Shown here: positions 9,699 to 20,483 of the stretch, piece after piece
Position numbering within the stretch: the first letter of the stretch is position 1
Layout: each line of letters begins with the position of its first letter
DNA from: Plantago elongata
Taxonomy: Eukaryota; Streptophyta; Magnoliopsida; Lamiales; Plantaginaceae
Length of the DNA stretch: 22,933 bases
Direction: 5' to 3'
NCBI GenBank assembly: GCA_036897095.1
Contig: JAYMSP010002683.1
Coordinates: 1 to 22,933, forward strand
Made by a program: the position numbers and the translations under genes
The notes under the pieces: model-generated
Told to the model about the DNA's origin: nothing
What the model saw: the letters and a program-made list of their open reading frames with translations, nothing else
Databases searched by the model: none

Positions 9699-9887
9699 GT
9701 CTATGTAGATTGTTCATATTGGTTATTTGTTGGCTCCATTTTCTTGGTAGTTTTTGTTGTTTGTGGGTTATGGATGTTGTTGTGGTTTCTTTTTCTAGTA
9801 CCTTGTATCATCCAGTGCCTTTCCCCGTGTTTATCTTTCAGTGTTAATAAAAACTGAGTCTAGGCTCTTTTTAAAAAAAAAAAAAAA
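9699..9887 (+). other. 3'UTR and terminal signature of element E
   Basis: A short 3'UTR of GT-rich text (ttggttatttgttggctcc and similar), then GAGTCTAGGCTC, which is the family palindrome with one changed base, ttttt, and 15 A. aataaaaa lies just upstream of the palindrome at 9847. Confidence 0.7.
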
Positions 9888-12059
9888 GTAGAGAAGCTAA
9901 GGGTTTCTACCTCGAATGGTAGATAGAGGAAATTGAACAATTATGGGAATGCCACTCTCAAAGACGGGGACAAACTAATGGTTTCTACCTCATATTGAAC
10001 TATTGTGAGAACCCCACACCCAAAGAACAGGAGAAGCTAAAAGTTTCTACCTCGAACAGTAGAATGAAGGAATTAAACTGTTTTGAGAATACCACTCTCA
10101 AAGAAGGAGACAAGCTAATGATTTCTACCTCGTATTGAACTATTGTGAGAACCCCACACCCAAAGAATGGGAGAAGCTAAAGGTTTCTACCTCGAATGGT
10201 AAATCGAGGAAATTGAACCATCGTAAGAATCCCACACCCAAAGAAGGTGAGAAGCAAAACGTTTTTAACTCGAATGGTAGTCCGAGGGAATTCAACCATT
10301 GTGGGAATGCTACTCCCAAAGATGGGGACATGCCAATCGTTTCTACGTTGTACTATCGAGAGAATCTCACACCCAAAGAAGGGGAGAAGCTAAAGGTTTC
10401 TACCTCGAACGGTAGAACGAAGGAATTAAACTATTTTGAGAATACCAGTCTCAAAGAAGGAGGCAAGCTAATGGTCTCTACCTCGTATTGAACTATTGTG
10501 AAAACCCCACACCCAAAGTAACGGGAGAAGCTAAAGGTTTCTACCTCGAATGGTAGATCGAGGAAATTGAACCGTTGTAATAATACCATTCTAAAAGAAG
10601 GGTAGAAGCTAATGGTTTCTACCTCGAATTTTCGATCAAGGAATTTAAACAGTTGTTAGAATCCCACACCCAAAGAATCGGAGAAGCTAAAGGTTTCTTC
10701 CTTGAGTGGCAGATAGAGGAAATTGAACCATCGTGCGAATCCCACACACCAAAGAATGGGAGAAGCTAAAGGTTTCTAACTTGAGTGGCACATAGAGGAA
10801 ATTGAACAATCGTAAGAATCCAACTCCCAAAGAAGGAGAAAAGCTAAGGGTTTCCACCTCGAATGGTAGATAGAGGGAATTGAACCATTGTGGGAAAGCC
10901 ACTATCAAAGACCGGGACTAGCTAATGGTTTCTATCTCGTATTGAACTACTGTGAGAACCCCACATCCAAAGAAAGGGGTGAAGCTAAAGGTTTATACCT
11001 CGTATGGTAGATTGAGGGAATTGAAACGTTTTAATAATAGCATTCTAGAAGAAGGATAGAATCTAATGGTTTCTACCTGGAATTGTCGATCAAGGAATTT
11101 AAAAAGTTGTTAGAATCCCACACCCAAAGAAGGGGAGAAGCTAAAGGTTTCTATCTCGAATGGTAGATCAAGGAAATTGAACCATCGTAAGAATCCCACT
11201 CCCAGAGAAGGGATGAAGATAAAGGTTTCTACCTCGAATGGCAGATAGAGCAAACTGAACCATGGTGACAATCCCACTCCCAAAGAAGGAGAGAAGCTAA
11301 GGGTTTCTACCTAGAATGGTAGATAGAGGGAATTGAAAAATTGTGGGAATACCACTCTCAAAGATGGGGACATGCTAATGATTTCTATCTCATATTGAAC
11401 TATCGTAAGAACCCCACACCTAAAGAACGTGAGAAGCTAAAGGTTTCTACCTCGAAATTGTAAATCGAGGAAATTGAACCATCGTAAGAATCCCACACAT
11501 AGAGAAGGTGAGAAGCAAAAGGTTTCTAACCCGAATGGTAGTCCGAGGGAATTCAACCATTGTGGGAATGATATTCCCAAAGAAGGGGGTAAGCTAAAGG
11601 TTTCTACCTCGAACGATAGATCAAAGGAATTGAACCATTTTGAGATTCCACTCTTAAAGAAGGAGACAAGCTAATGGTTTCTACCTTGTGTTGAACTATC
11701 GTGAGAATCCCAGACCCAAAGAAACGGGAGAAACTAAAGGTTTCTACTTCTAATGGTAAATTGAGGGAATTGAACCGTTGTATAATACCATTCTAAAAGA
11801 ATGGTAGAAGCTAATGTTTTCTACCTCGAATTGTTGATCAAGGAATCGGAACCATTGTTAGAATCACACACCCAAAGAACGGGAGAAGTTAATTGTTTCT
11901 ACCTCGAATGGTAGATCGAGGAAATTGAACCATTGTAAGAATCCCACTCCCAAAGAAGGGAAGAAGCTAAAGGTTTTTAACTCGAATGGAAAATAGAGGA
12001 AACTGAACCATCGTTAGAATTCCACTCCTATAGAAGGAGAGAAGCTAAGGGTTTCTACC
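9888..12059 (+). repeat. 78-bp satellite array, plus sense, main right block
   Basis: About 28 monomers with the same mix of 78-bp and 62-bp units as the first right block. The ordered set of variants seen at 6428-7061 recurs at about 10450-10930, here with one extra monomer: cctcgtattgaactatt, then gttgtaataataccattct, then cgatcaaggaattt, then gagtggcagatagagg, then tagatagagggaattgaac. Two other monomers carry tagtccgagggaattcaacc (10279 and 11537), a variant that returns after element D at 20550. The longest open frames are 10135-10491 and 11474-11674; neither looks like a gene. The block ends at monomer position 12, where D begins. Confidence 0.95.
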
Positions 12060-12062
12060 TCC

Positions 12063-14321
12063 ATGACCATGTCCTCTTCGGGGGAGGAGAAGCCGTCTCC
12101 TCCTCCCGTCACCTCTTCCCCGATGAGAATTCTAGTGTCTCTTCGTATTATTCTACTGGACATGATACCGAGGATTGGAGCATTGGTTCTCCCTGAGCAA
12201 ACAACGATCCCCCAGCCGGATTCCTCGACGTCAGTTCAAAAATCCATTTCTCCTCGATTGGTAGGCTAACTGAATTTGAATTTCAAAGAAGCGGTGTCTT
12301 CACCTGCTCGACTAGTTACTACTCAAACTCCCGCTCCTCCGACCAATCCATCAGAACCTACCCACACTACTTTCATCCCGCCATTACATCAGTTCGCGTT
12401 TGGTGATATGTCTTCTCATCGGGTGATTATCAGGGAGAAAGCTCAATTCATCTTTAATGGAATGTCATCGCTATCATTCACTTAAAATGATTTAATCAAT
12501 TTGTCTAAAGCCTTCTCTCTCACCCTAGTTGATAAATTCTCATATGGTATACCCAAAATCATCGAGGTAACTAAGATGCTCAAAGACATGAAACTCAAAT
12601 CGAGCTTCACAGTCAGTTTTATGGACAAGAGACATGTTATAATCAAGCAATTTCTAGAAGAAGACTTTAACATGTTATGGCTTTTAGATAGTCCCAATGT
12701 AGCAGGCATACCAATGAGATTAAGTAAGTGGACTCTGAATTTTTCATTGGATGATGACTCCCCCGTGGTACCGGTTTGGGTTGCTCTCAAAAATTTACCT
12801 ATCTTCTTGTTCCACAAAGAAGCCCTGTATGAGATTGGGAAGCTTCTTGATGCTGTGAAGATTGATGGGTATACAGCTAACAAAAGTAAACTTACCAATG
12901 CCCCCTGTGGTACCTCATGCTGAGAACTTACCTGTGGGAGGACTAGCTTCCTCAACCAATAGAACAGGTAGAGGGCATAGCTCTACTCGAAAGTATCAAT
13001 GGAGGGTGTAACAAAGTAGAAGGAGAAATAACAAGGAACAACATTGGTATAGAGGAGGTAGCTCCAATATATGTTGTGGTAGAGAGAACAATGGTAGTAG
13101 AGGGGGTGGAGATAGTGGTGGTGATAGAGGTGCTCACACTCCCACTGCAAATGCCTTTGCTCCACTAGATATTGAGGATGCTGATACTCATCAGGCAGAA
13201 AGGTTACTGTGGTGGAGACTGCAACTAAGGAAAATAACCTACAAACCTATGTGGTTAGTGGGATAGGAAGTTTCAGTGGTAGAGGAGTTAGAGGGGGTGG
13301 TGGTGGCAGAGGGTTGTCTTATGGTCACTACCATATTCAGAACCGTAATGCCTGCATCTTCAATAGACCTAGTGGAGGAGGCAGTGTTAGCAGTAATAGA
13401 GGTGGTAGTAGAGAATTGTCTCATGGTCTTCACCATGTTCAGAGTTCTTCTAAAACTGGTGTTGATATCTCCACCTCTGCATACTCTATGGAATTGGAGG
13501 TGATTAAGGAACCTGAGGATGTAGGGATTGAATTTGAAGGCATGAAGACACCTGTGTTGGAGTCTACACCCTTATCACTTATCATGGAGGCTGAGCCATC
13601 AACTATAGAAGATAAGTTGTACTTTGGCAGCTTTGGTGGCAAAGATAGTAGCTATGATAGTGGAGGTAGAGGAGGTGAAAGTGGCAGAGGGCTGGATCAA
13701 GGTTATGAACATATTCAGAGTCCTTCACACCATCCCCCTACATCTAGGGACAGGGTGCCAGACTCAGTTGACTATCAGAAGGAAGCTTTAACCAATGCAA
13801 TTACTCATACACCTATCTTGGATAATAGCTCCCCTGTTGTGGAGGATCTTCTTCATTCTTTTGTGTACAATTTTAATGTGGAGCTGCACACATCACAACC
13901 CCAGATAGTTGCACCTGATACCTCTTCTGTCAATGATATGGAGCAGTTAAGAATTCATCAGCCTGTGTATGAACCTCCAGCTCATACACTCAACAGGAGG
14001 AAATCTTCAGGGAATCTGTCAACACTACCACTCTTAACTGATGAGGTGAACAACCACTGTCCTGCTCTTATAGAAAACAAGATCATCAGAGGCATTCAGG
14101 ATGGACAATCTTCAGAATCTTCAAGTGAGGAGAGTGATATAGAGGATGAGGACTATATGTCTAATGAAAAGAAAGTGAATGCATGAATCCATGCCAATGC
14201 AACTGCAACAAGCACAAGGGTTGCCACTAGAAGGTCTGGCAGGGCAAAGAACTCTGGGGTTTCTTCTCAACAGGTAAAGATGAAGAATGGGAGGAGAATA
14301 GCTAAACCTTCATCATCATGA
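12063..14321 (+). pseudogene. LINE ORF1 of element D (DUF4283, Gly/Arg-rich tail)
   Basis: Frame from ATG 12063 with TAA at 12267 and 12483. The DUF4283 part at about 12396-12890 shows FGDMSSHRVIIRE, LVDKFSYGIPKIIEV, SPVVPVWVALKNLPIFLF, HKEALYEIGKLLD and DGYTANKS. At about 12895 the text jumps to the tail, so the CCHC knuckle found in E and F is missing, probably by deletion. The tail passes through two frames (12898 to about 13195, then 13209-14319) and is Gly/Arg-rich, like RGG boxes that bind RNA. It holds three like motifs: GRGLSYGHYHIQ, RELSHGLHHVQ and GRGLDQGYEHIQ. An acidic Ser/Glu/Asp stretch follows, ending SSEESDIEDEDYM. TGA at 14184 is followed by a basic end, TRVATRRSGRAKNSG, and a final TGA at 14319. 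Not functional as it stands. Confidence 0.85.
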
Positions 14322-17300
14322 ATTGTATGGTATGGAATGCTAGAAGGGTTGGTAATGTAAGTACCCAACAACAGACTTGGTATATGAGAAACAAGTTGAA
14401 ACTGAATCTTTTAGCTATTATGGAACCTATGATACATTTACACTCATTTTTCTTCTGCAATATTCAAGATGACTCATGCAGTAACAAATTTTAACAACAA
14501 GATTTGGTTGTTTGGAGATGCTTCTTTTGACTTTGTAGTACTGGAAGATAAGGAACAATATCTACATTGTCAAGTGACTTCGGCACTAATCCTTGCTCCA
14601 ATTCTGAATACTATTGTCTACGCTAAATTCTCAAGAGCCTTGAGACAAGAATTGTGGGATGAGTTGAGAAGATTGTCAGTGACTAGCATGCCTTGGTATA
14701 TAGGAGGGGATTACAATGTCATTGCCAGTGTGAATGAAAGAGATGGTGGAACAACACCTGACTACAATGCCATCTCAGACTTTAGTACATGTATTATGGA
14801 GTGTGGATTGAATGATATTGGCTTTGATGGGGAGCCCGATACTTGGCAGTGGAATGGAGTGAGGCAAAGGCTTGATAGACTCCTCTTCAATCACCAATGG
14901 CTGGATTTCTTCCAGGTTTCTAAAGTTTTTCATGGAATCAGAAGATGCTCTGACCACAGGCCTCTCATCCTTGAATCTCTACTTAGAGCAAATGAAAAAA
15001 ATAGGACAGTTTAGGTTTCAAGACATGTGGCTTAATCACCCTGACTGTATCAAGAGTATTAAGGAAAATTGGTCTATGCCTGCCAGACATATTGGATTAA
15101 AGAAGTTATGGGAAAAACTTCATAGATTGAAGCAGTTCTTAAGATGGTGGAATAAGCATAAATTTGGGAATCTATTTGTCATCCTGCAGAGAGAAGAAGA
15201 GAAAGTGAAACAAGCTGAAAAACTGCACAATGATGATCCTTCAGATACTAACATGGCCAATGTTAGACATGCTTTTGTAGGGTTTCAACAAGTCTTCGCT
15301 ATGGAGGAAATCTACTGGAGACAAAAAGCCCACTGCAAATGGAACCTTGAGGGAGATAGAAACACCAAGCTCTTCCACAATATGGTTATGAGGAATAGGA
15401 TGAAAGGCAAATTCTTTAGTATTGAGAAGGATGGTGCACTTTTTACCTCTCCATCTAAGCTACAAGCATTTGCAGCTGATTATTTTCAATATTTACTCTA
15501 TACAGAGATCCCTATCTTTGAAGAACCATACCTATCCATTATTCCTAAAATAATTGAATCAGAGATCAATTTAGAGTTATGTGAACTACCATTATTAGAA
15601 GAGCTGCAAAGAGTAGTTATGAACCTGAATATAGGTTCTACAGCAGGACCTGATGGATTTTCTGCCCTCTTCTTCATTAGATGTTGGGATTTCATCAAGT
15701 TTAATTTGTTGAAAGCTGTACAAGACTTCTTTAATGGTTCACCTCTCCCTGCAGGCATCTCCGCCACCTCTATAGCTCTGATCCCTAAAGTGGATAACCC
15801 CACCACTTGGTAACACTTCAGGCCAATCAGCTTGTGTAACTTTACACACAAAATCTTGACTATGCTATTGAATGATAGACTTGCTCTGGTCCTTCTACTC
15901 TATATTTCACCTAATCAAAGTGGATTTGTTAAAGGGAGGCTCATACAAGACCATATTTTGCTAACTCAAGAGTTGGTTCACTCACTAGACTTCAACATAA
16001 GGGATGCTAATCTGGTTATGCAGTAGATATGCTGATAGCTTATGACAGGCTTAGTCTGAGATTTCTGCACAAAATCTTGATAGCTTTTGGCTTTTCAAAG
16101 GCTTGGTGTGACTTAGTGCTATATCATTGAATAACTGCCATTTTGGAGTGATAGTCAATGGAGTTACTTCAGGCTTCATCAGCTCATATCATGGTCTTAG
16201 GCAAGGGGATCCACTCTCCTCTGCATTGTTCATCATAGATGGAGAATACCTCACAAGAGGATTGAATAGACTTTTCTCTTAACATATTGATCTTCATTAT
16301 GCTACCAGAAGGTGTCTGCAGGTCAGCCATTTGGCATATGCTGATGATTGATCATCTTCAACAGAGGATGTCAACATGGGTTGCAGTTGATACGGCACTT
16401 TCTGCAGCATTATGAGAGGGTTTCAGGGCAAAAAAGCTAAACATGGAGAAAAGTAGTCTCTATGCAGGCAAGACTGCTAACATCAGAAGAGTTGAGGATC
16501 AATGTAGCATGTCTGTTCAAAGTTTGCCATTCAGATATCTGGGAGCTCCCATTTCCAAGGGAAGAAAGCTCATTTCTGACTTTGATTACCTAGTTGATAA
16601 AGTGATGATCAAATTATCTAGATGGAACCTCAAGTATCCATCACAGGGAGGTATATAGATATTGATAAAGAGTGTATTGTCTTCAATGCCAATTTATCTT
16701 CTCCAAGTGTGTCTTCCACCAGTCACTATTCTTGATAGAATTGACTCCATCATATCAAAATTATTTTTGGGTTCAACATCTGAGCATTGGTCAAGATGGA
16801 AACCTACTTGTTTTCCACAGTCTGAAGGTGGACTTGGGGTCAGATCCCTGTCTGAGGTGTGTCAAGCCTTTTCTCATAAACTATGGTTCAGATTTAGACT
16901 GCAAAATTCTTTGTGGTCCACTTGTATGTAGAGAATATATTGTCAAAGCAAATTCCCTGGTGATGTGAAGAGAAGATGCTCAGACTCAATGATTTGGAAA
17001 AGGATGATCAAAGTTAGTCATGAAGCTCAAAAAAACTATTTTTGGAGAGTAGGGATTGGGACATGCTACTTCTGGCATGATGAACGGTTAGAGATAGGTA
17101 AACTCAAAGACTTGGTGGATCATGGCGTAGCCAATTTGGAGCTTCTACAGGACTTTATAGATGATAAAGGATGGATGGTAGAGAAGCTAGCATCATGCCT
17201 ACCCATTCATATTATGACTCAGATTATCCTCTTGCCAGTCTCTAATTCCATGGTTGCATACCCCATTTGGAAGCTATCTGCAGATGGATCATTCACCACT

Positions 17301-18297
17301 AAGTCTACATGGGAATCTATCAGAAGTAGAGCTGCTTACTCCAGAACCCTATCTAGTATTTGGTGCCCTAGATTACCTACTACTGTGTAAATCTTCTGGT
17401 GAAATTACTTCCTAACTGGATCCCTATGGATGACATCCTCTAACAAAGAGATATTATACTAGCCTCTAGATGCCAATGTTGTCCATCCAGAGAAACGATC
17501 ATCCATATTTTAATGTTCAATGAAAAAGCACAGAAGGTATGGAGCTAGTTTTCAGGCATCTTTGAAGTGACACTGGGGTGTCATGTAACCATTGCTGCTA
17601 GGTTCAGATCCTTATCCCTATTCTTGATATCTGGTTTTTGTGGAAAGCCATAAATGAGTCTGAGTATGAGGGAATCAAGATCAAAGCTGCATCTGTTATA
17701 TTTAGGATCATGAATTTCATCTACCTCTCCCATTAGGCTAAACCTTTCTCTGAAGATTTTTGGGATGGTGACAGGTCTACTGCAGCAAGTTGGTCTATCC
17801 ATCTTCTTGAAAACCCTATATCAAAGATCGAAATCTTTTTTGGCAAAAGCCTCCTTCCCAATGGGTAAAAATCAATTGTGATTGATCATTTCAAAGTACC
17901 ACAGAAAGAGGAGCTGCAGGTGGTGTCATCAGAGATATGAATGGTACTATCATCAAAGGGTTTCAGCTCTACCTGGGTGCTAGCTCTATCATCATGGCTG
18001 AACTGATGGGGATATGGCAGGGATTACATCTGAGTAATGGGATGAACATTGAGAAGGTGATAGGGGAGTCTGACTCACCTTTAGCTATCTAAAATCACTC
18101 ATTTATGCAGGGGATTATGGATCAAGTTCACTCATATATACAGAGAAGCCATTGTTGTTGCTGACTTTTTGGCTACAGATGCCTTGAAGGAGAGGAGAAC
18201 ATGTGTATATTCCCCTGCAGAGCTACCTGTTAGACTGAGGCAATTGGCTTATGGGGATATGTTTGGACTAGCCTACATTAGAAGAACAAATGGGTAA
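14318..18297 (+). pseudogene. LINE ORF2 of element D (endonuclease, RT, zf-RVT, RNase H)
   Basis: Start ATG 14318 overlaps the ORF1 stop as ATGA. Endonuclease: MVWNARRVGN and LLAIMEPMI (catalytic Glu) in the first frame. After a shift near 14478 come WYIGGDYNVI (14691-14720), DGEPDTWQWNGVRQRLDRL and CSDHRPL (catalytic Asp and His, about 14946-14966). A second shift falls at an A run, 14994-15001. Reverse transcriptase: STAGPDGFSALFF (15637), IALIPKVDNPTTW, TAA, then HFRPISLCNF, NQSGFVKGRLIQDHILL, DMLIAYDRL (16026), HGLRQGDPLSSALFII (16190), LAYADD (16331-16348, catalytic pair kept, then TGA) and LPFRYLGAPISKG. Next LIKSVLSSMPIYLLQ and EGGLGVRSL; zf-RVT near 17280-17560 (WESIRSRAAYS, SRCQCC). 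RNase H: VKINCD, GGVIRDMNG, MAELMGIW, GESDS, then REAIVVADFLATDAL; about 75 bp are missing here compared with copy B. At least nine stops and several shifts: dead. Confidence 0.9.
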
Positions 18298-18454
18298 AAT
18301 GTTATCCTCAATTCCTCTATTTTTTGGGTGTTTTGTGCTTCTTTTGGTTACATTGCACTATTGGTGTTTTTGTTTATGGTTTGGCCTTGTATATGTGATT
18401 GATATGAGGAATAGTATTGGTAGTTCTACCAGATTTCATTGGCCTTTATTTTTG

Positions 18455-19640
18455 GTTATAGAAGTCCGCTATGTTGTAAAAAAGCCATTTACATAGGGAA
18501 AAAAGGCAAATGGCCTGAAAACAGGACAAGGTCTCTAGATACTTCCCAGTCCATAAAAAATATCTTCAGATGCAGGGGCAGAAAATATGTTAGGTGTCTT
18601 TTACCTGTGCAAAAAAATATAGTACACAGGTCTGGAAAATTTTGAATTCTCTGATGATTGTCATAGTTATATCCCATGTTTTTAATCCTGTGAAACTTTG
18701 GTTAGTTATTCATGGGGAGGGGGGATCTGCACTTTTTAGTTAACTAGAGGTGATAGTGATTGAAGAGACACTAACACCCTAACCTGCCTTGTTTTGCATT
18801 CATCCTTACTTCTGGGCTTCTTCTTTGGTTCTTGTAGATATGGTCTGCATTTTTCTGAGTCTAGAGGGGTTTCTCTTCCCCTTCTTTCACTAGTTTCTGA
18901 TGGTCATTGCCTTGTTTTTTTCTCTTTTCCTCTCCACTTCTGTAGGATTTCACTCAACCTATTTTTTGCACACTTCTGGCAGTTGTTCTTTGCTATATCT
19001 TGCAGAAATGGTAGCTCATGATATTTGCAGTTTTCAAAAATATGCAGTCTGTGCTATAGTGAACTTTGTGGAGGTAGATTCATTGTGGAAGACTATTTGT
19101 AGAAATCCCCTGACAACTAAAAAAGACATAAATAATAAGGAAAAAAGGCAGATGGTTTTGAGCTCTCATGGGGTTAGTAGTTACTTCCCAGAAAAAAACA
19201 AAAGCCATGGTCAGGGGTCAAAAAATGTTAGAGGCTTATTATCTGTGCAAAAAAAGGATACTACACAGAATTGGGAAGATTTATCTTATTTGTTGACTTT
19301 CTATCCATGTTATCCTCCTATTGAGTTAAATTGTTACTTACTGATTAGGATGGGATTCCATTGGGAGGGGAGGAGCATATTCACCAGAAAGGTTAGGGAT
19401 TGGAGGGGCTCTAACCTTTATGCAGTTCCCTTGCTGCATACATTTCATTTGGTGAGTGAATGGGTGCATAAGAGGGGCAAGTTAGTGGTGATATTATTCT
19501 TGAGGAGAGTCCCTCTCCCTCTCCTTACACTAGTGAATTCAATCTATGATCTTCTGTATCCTTCTTCATTCTCCTCCACTTCTGTTAGGTCATACACTCT
19601 CCCTTTTCTGCACACACACTAAGAACAATCTTCTGCAGGA
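18455..19640 (+). repeat. Tandem duplication of about 640 bp in the 3'UTR of D
   Basis: ggaaaaaaggca occurs at 18497 and 19139, 642 bp apart. In the same order in both copies follow acttcccag, a caggg word, an A-rich stretch with atgttag, and ctgtgcaaaaaaa. Further on, tccacttctgt with cacac about 30 bp later recurs at the same offset (about 18934 and 19576), as does a ctctccc to cactag stretch (about 18870 and 19508). The copies have diverged with small indels. Copy B holds a single version (4320-4510). Confidence 0.75.
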
Positions 19641-20483
19641 TGTAATGGGCACCATATATGGTGTTTTGCATTTGATGAATAGATCTGCTGCTTTGTATTT
19701 TATCTTATGTACTATTGTTGGTACTGTAAACCTTATGCTTGTTACTTGTACACCACTTCACTTGCTTTGTATTTTGAATGTGAGGAAGGTTAGGGCAGTT
19801 ATAGGTAGATTTAGATCTACTGTAGACATGAACATTATTGAACAAGTGAATATGCTAGTTGTAGTTTTAATCACTTCATCAGACTGCACCTTAGGTGTTA
19901 TGATCTCTAGTAAGGACAAGGACTTGGATAATACAATGCAGACTTCATGATGGATGGGCAGCTACAGAGACAGTTTTGGTGTGATCTTGAGTCACCCCTC
20001 TCCTTATGAAGTTATTGAAGACTGGTGCATCTGCTGATTCATACTGGTATTCTTTCTGTCTTCTTTGGGGATCAGGTATGTTGGCACACATTTTGGCACG
20101 GGAGTTCTCATCAGGAATGGCATATGGCATGAAGAATGGCACTATATTGCAGTCAAGAGGCACCTCTGGGGATTTTTGGCGGAAGGCACGGTGCTTGGCA
20201 GCACAAATTTAGAAGCAGGCATGATCGTTGGCACCTTTGACCTAAGCATTGGTGCGGCTTAGCAACATACAGACTATCTTTTGGGTACACGAACAAGGAT
20301 AATGGGACACACCTTGCGCTTACTTTTAAAACTCCGTTTAGTGTTCCGGTAAATTTTGTATATGGGTGTATCATAGTAGCTTGGTTAGTTAGTTGGGTAT
20401 TTTGGTGGGATGTAATTCTTTGCGACTTCTGATGTACGCGGGTTCCTTTAAACCGCCATGAATATCATATATAAAAAATCCGA

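Larger units (their letters stand above)
8031..9887 (+). mobile_element. Element E: ORF1-only LINE, probably non-autonomous
   Basis: A complete-looking unit of 1.86 kb between target-site duplications: a pyrimidine-rich leader (8031-8381), one long ORF1, a short 3'UTR (9699-9855), a terminal near-palindrome GAGTCTAGGCTC (9856-9867), a T run and 15 A (9873-9887). No endonuclease, reverse transcriptase or RNase H sequence lies in it. Its ORF1 is clearly more distant from D, F and G than those are from each other. Its 3'UTR differs from that of A to D except at the very end. Having both ends and lacking ORF2 suggests an element that moved using enzymes made elsewhere; a later internal deletion is the alternative. 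Confidence 0.75.

Noticed and set aside
14994-15001. Programmed frameshift at an A run between endonuclease and RT of element D
   Set aside because: The frame does change here, but the ORF has several other shifts and many stops, so simple slippage during decay is the better explanation.
18900-19622. 240-codon frame in the 3'UTR of element D
   Set aside because: It lies after the ORF2 stop, spans both copies of the 640-bp duplication with different translations, and has no recognisable domain.
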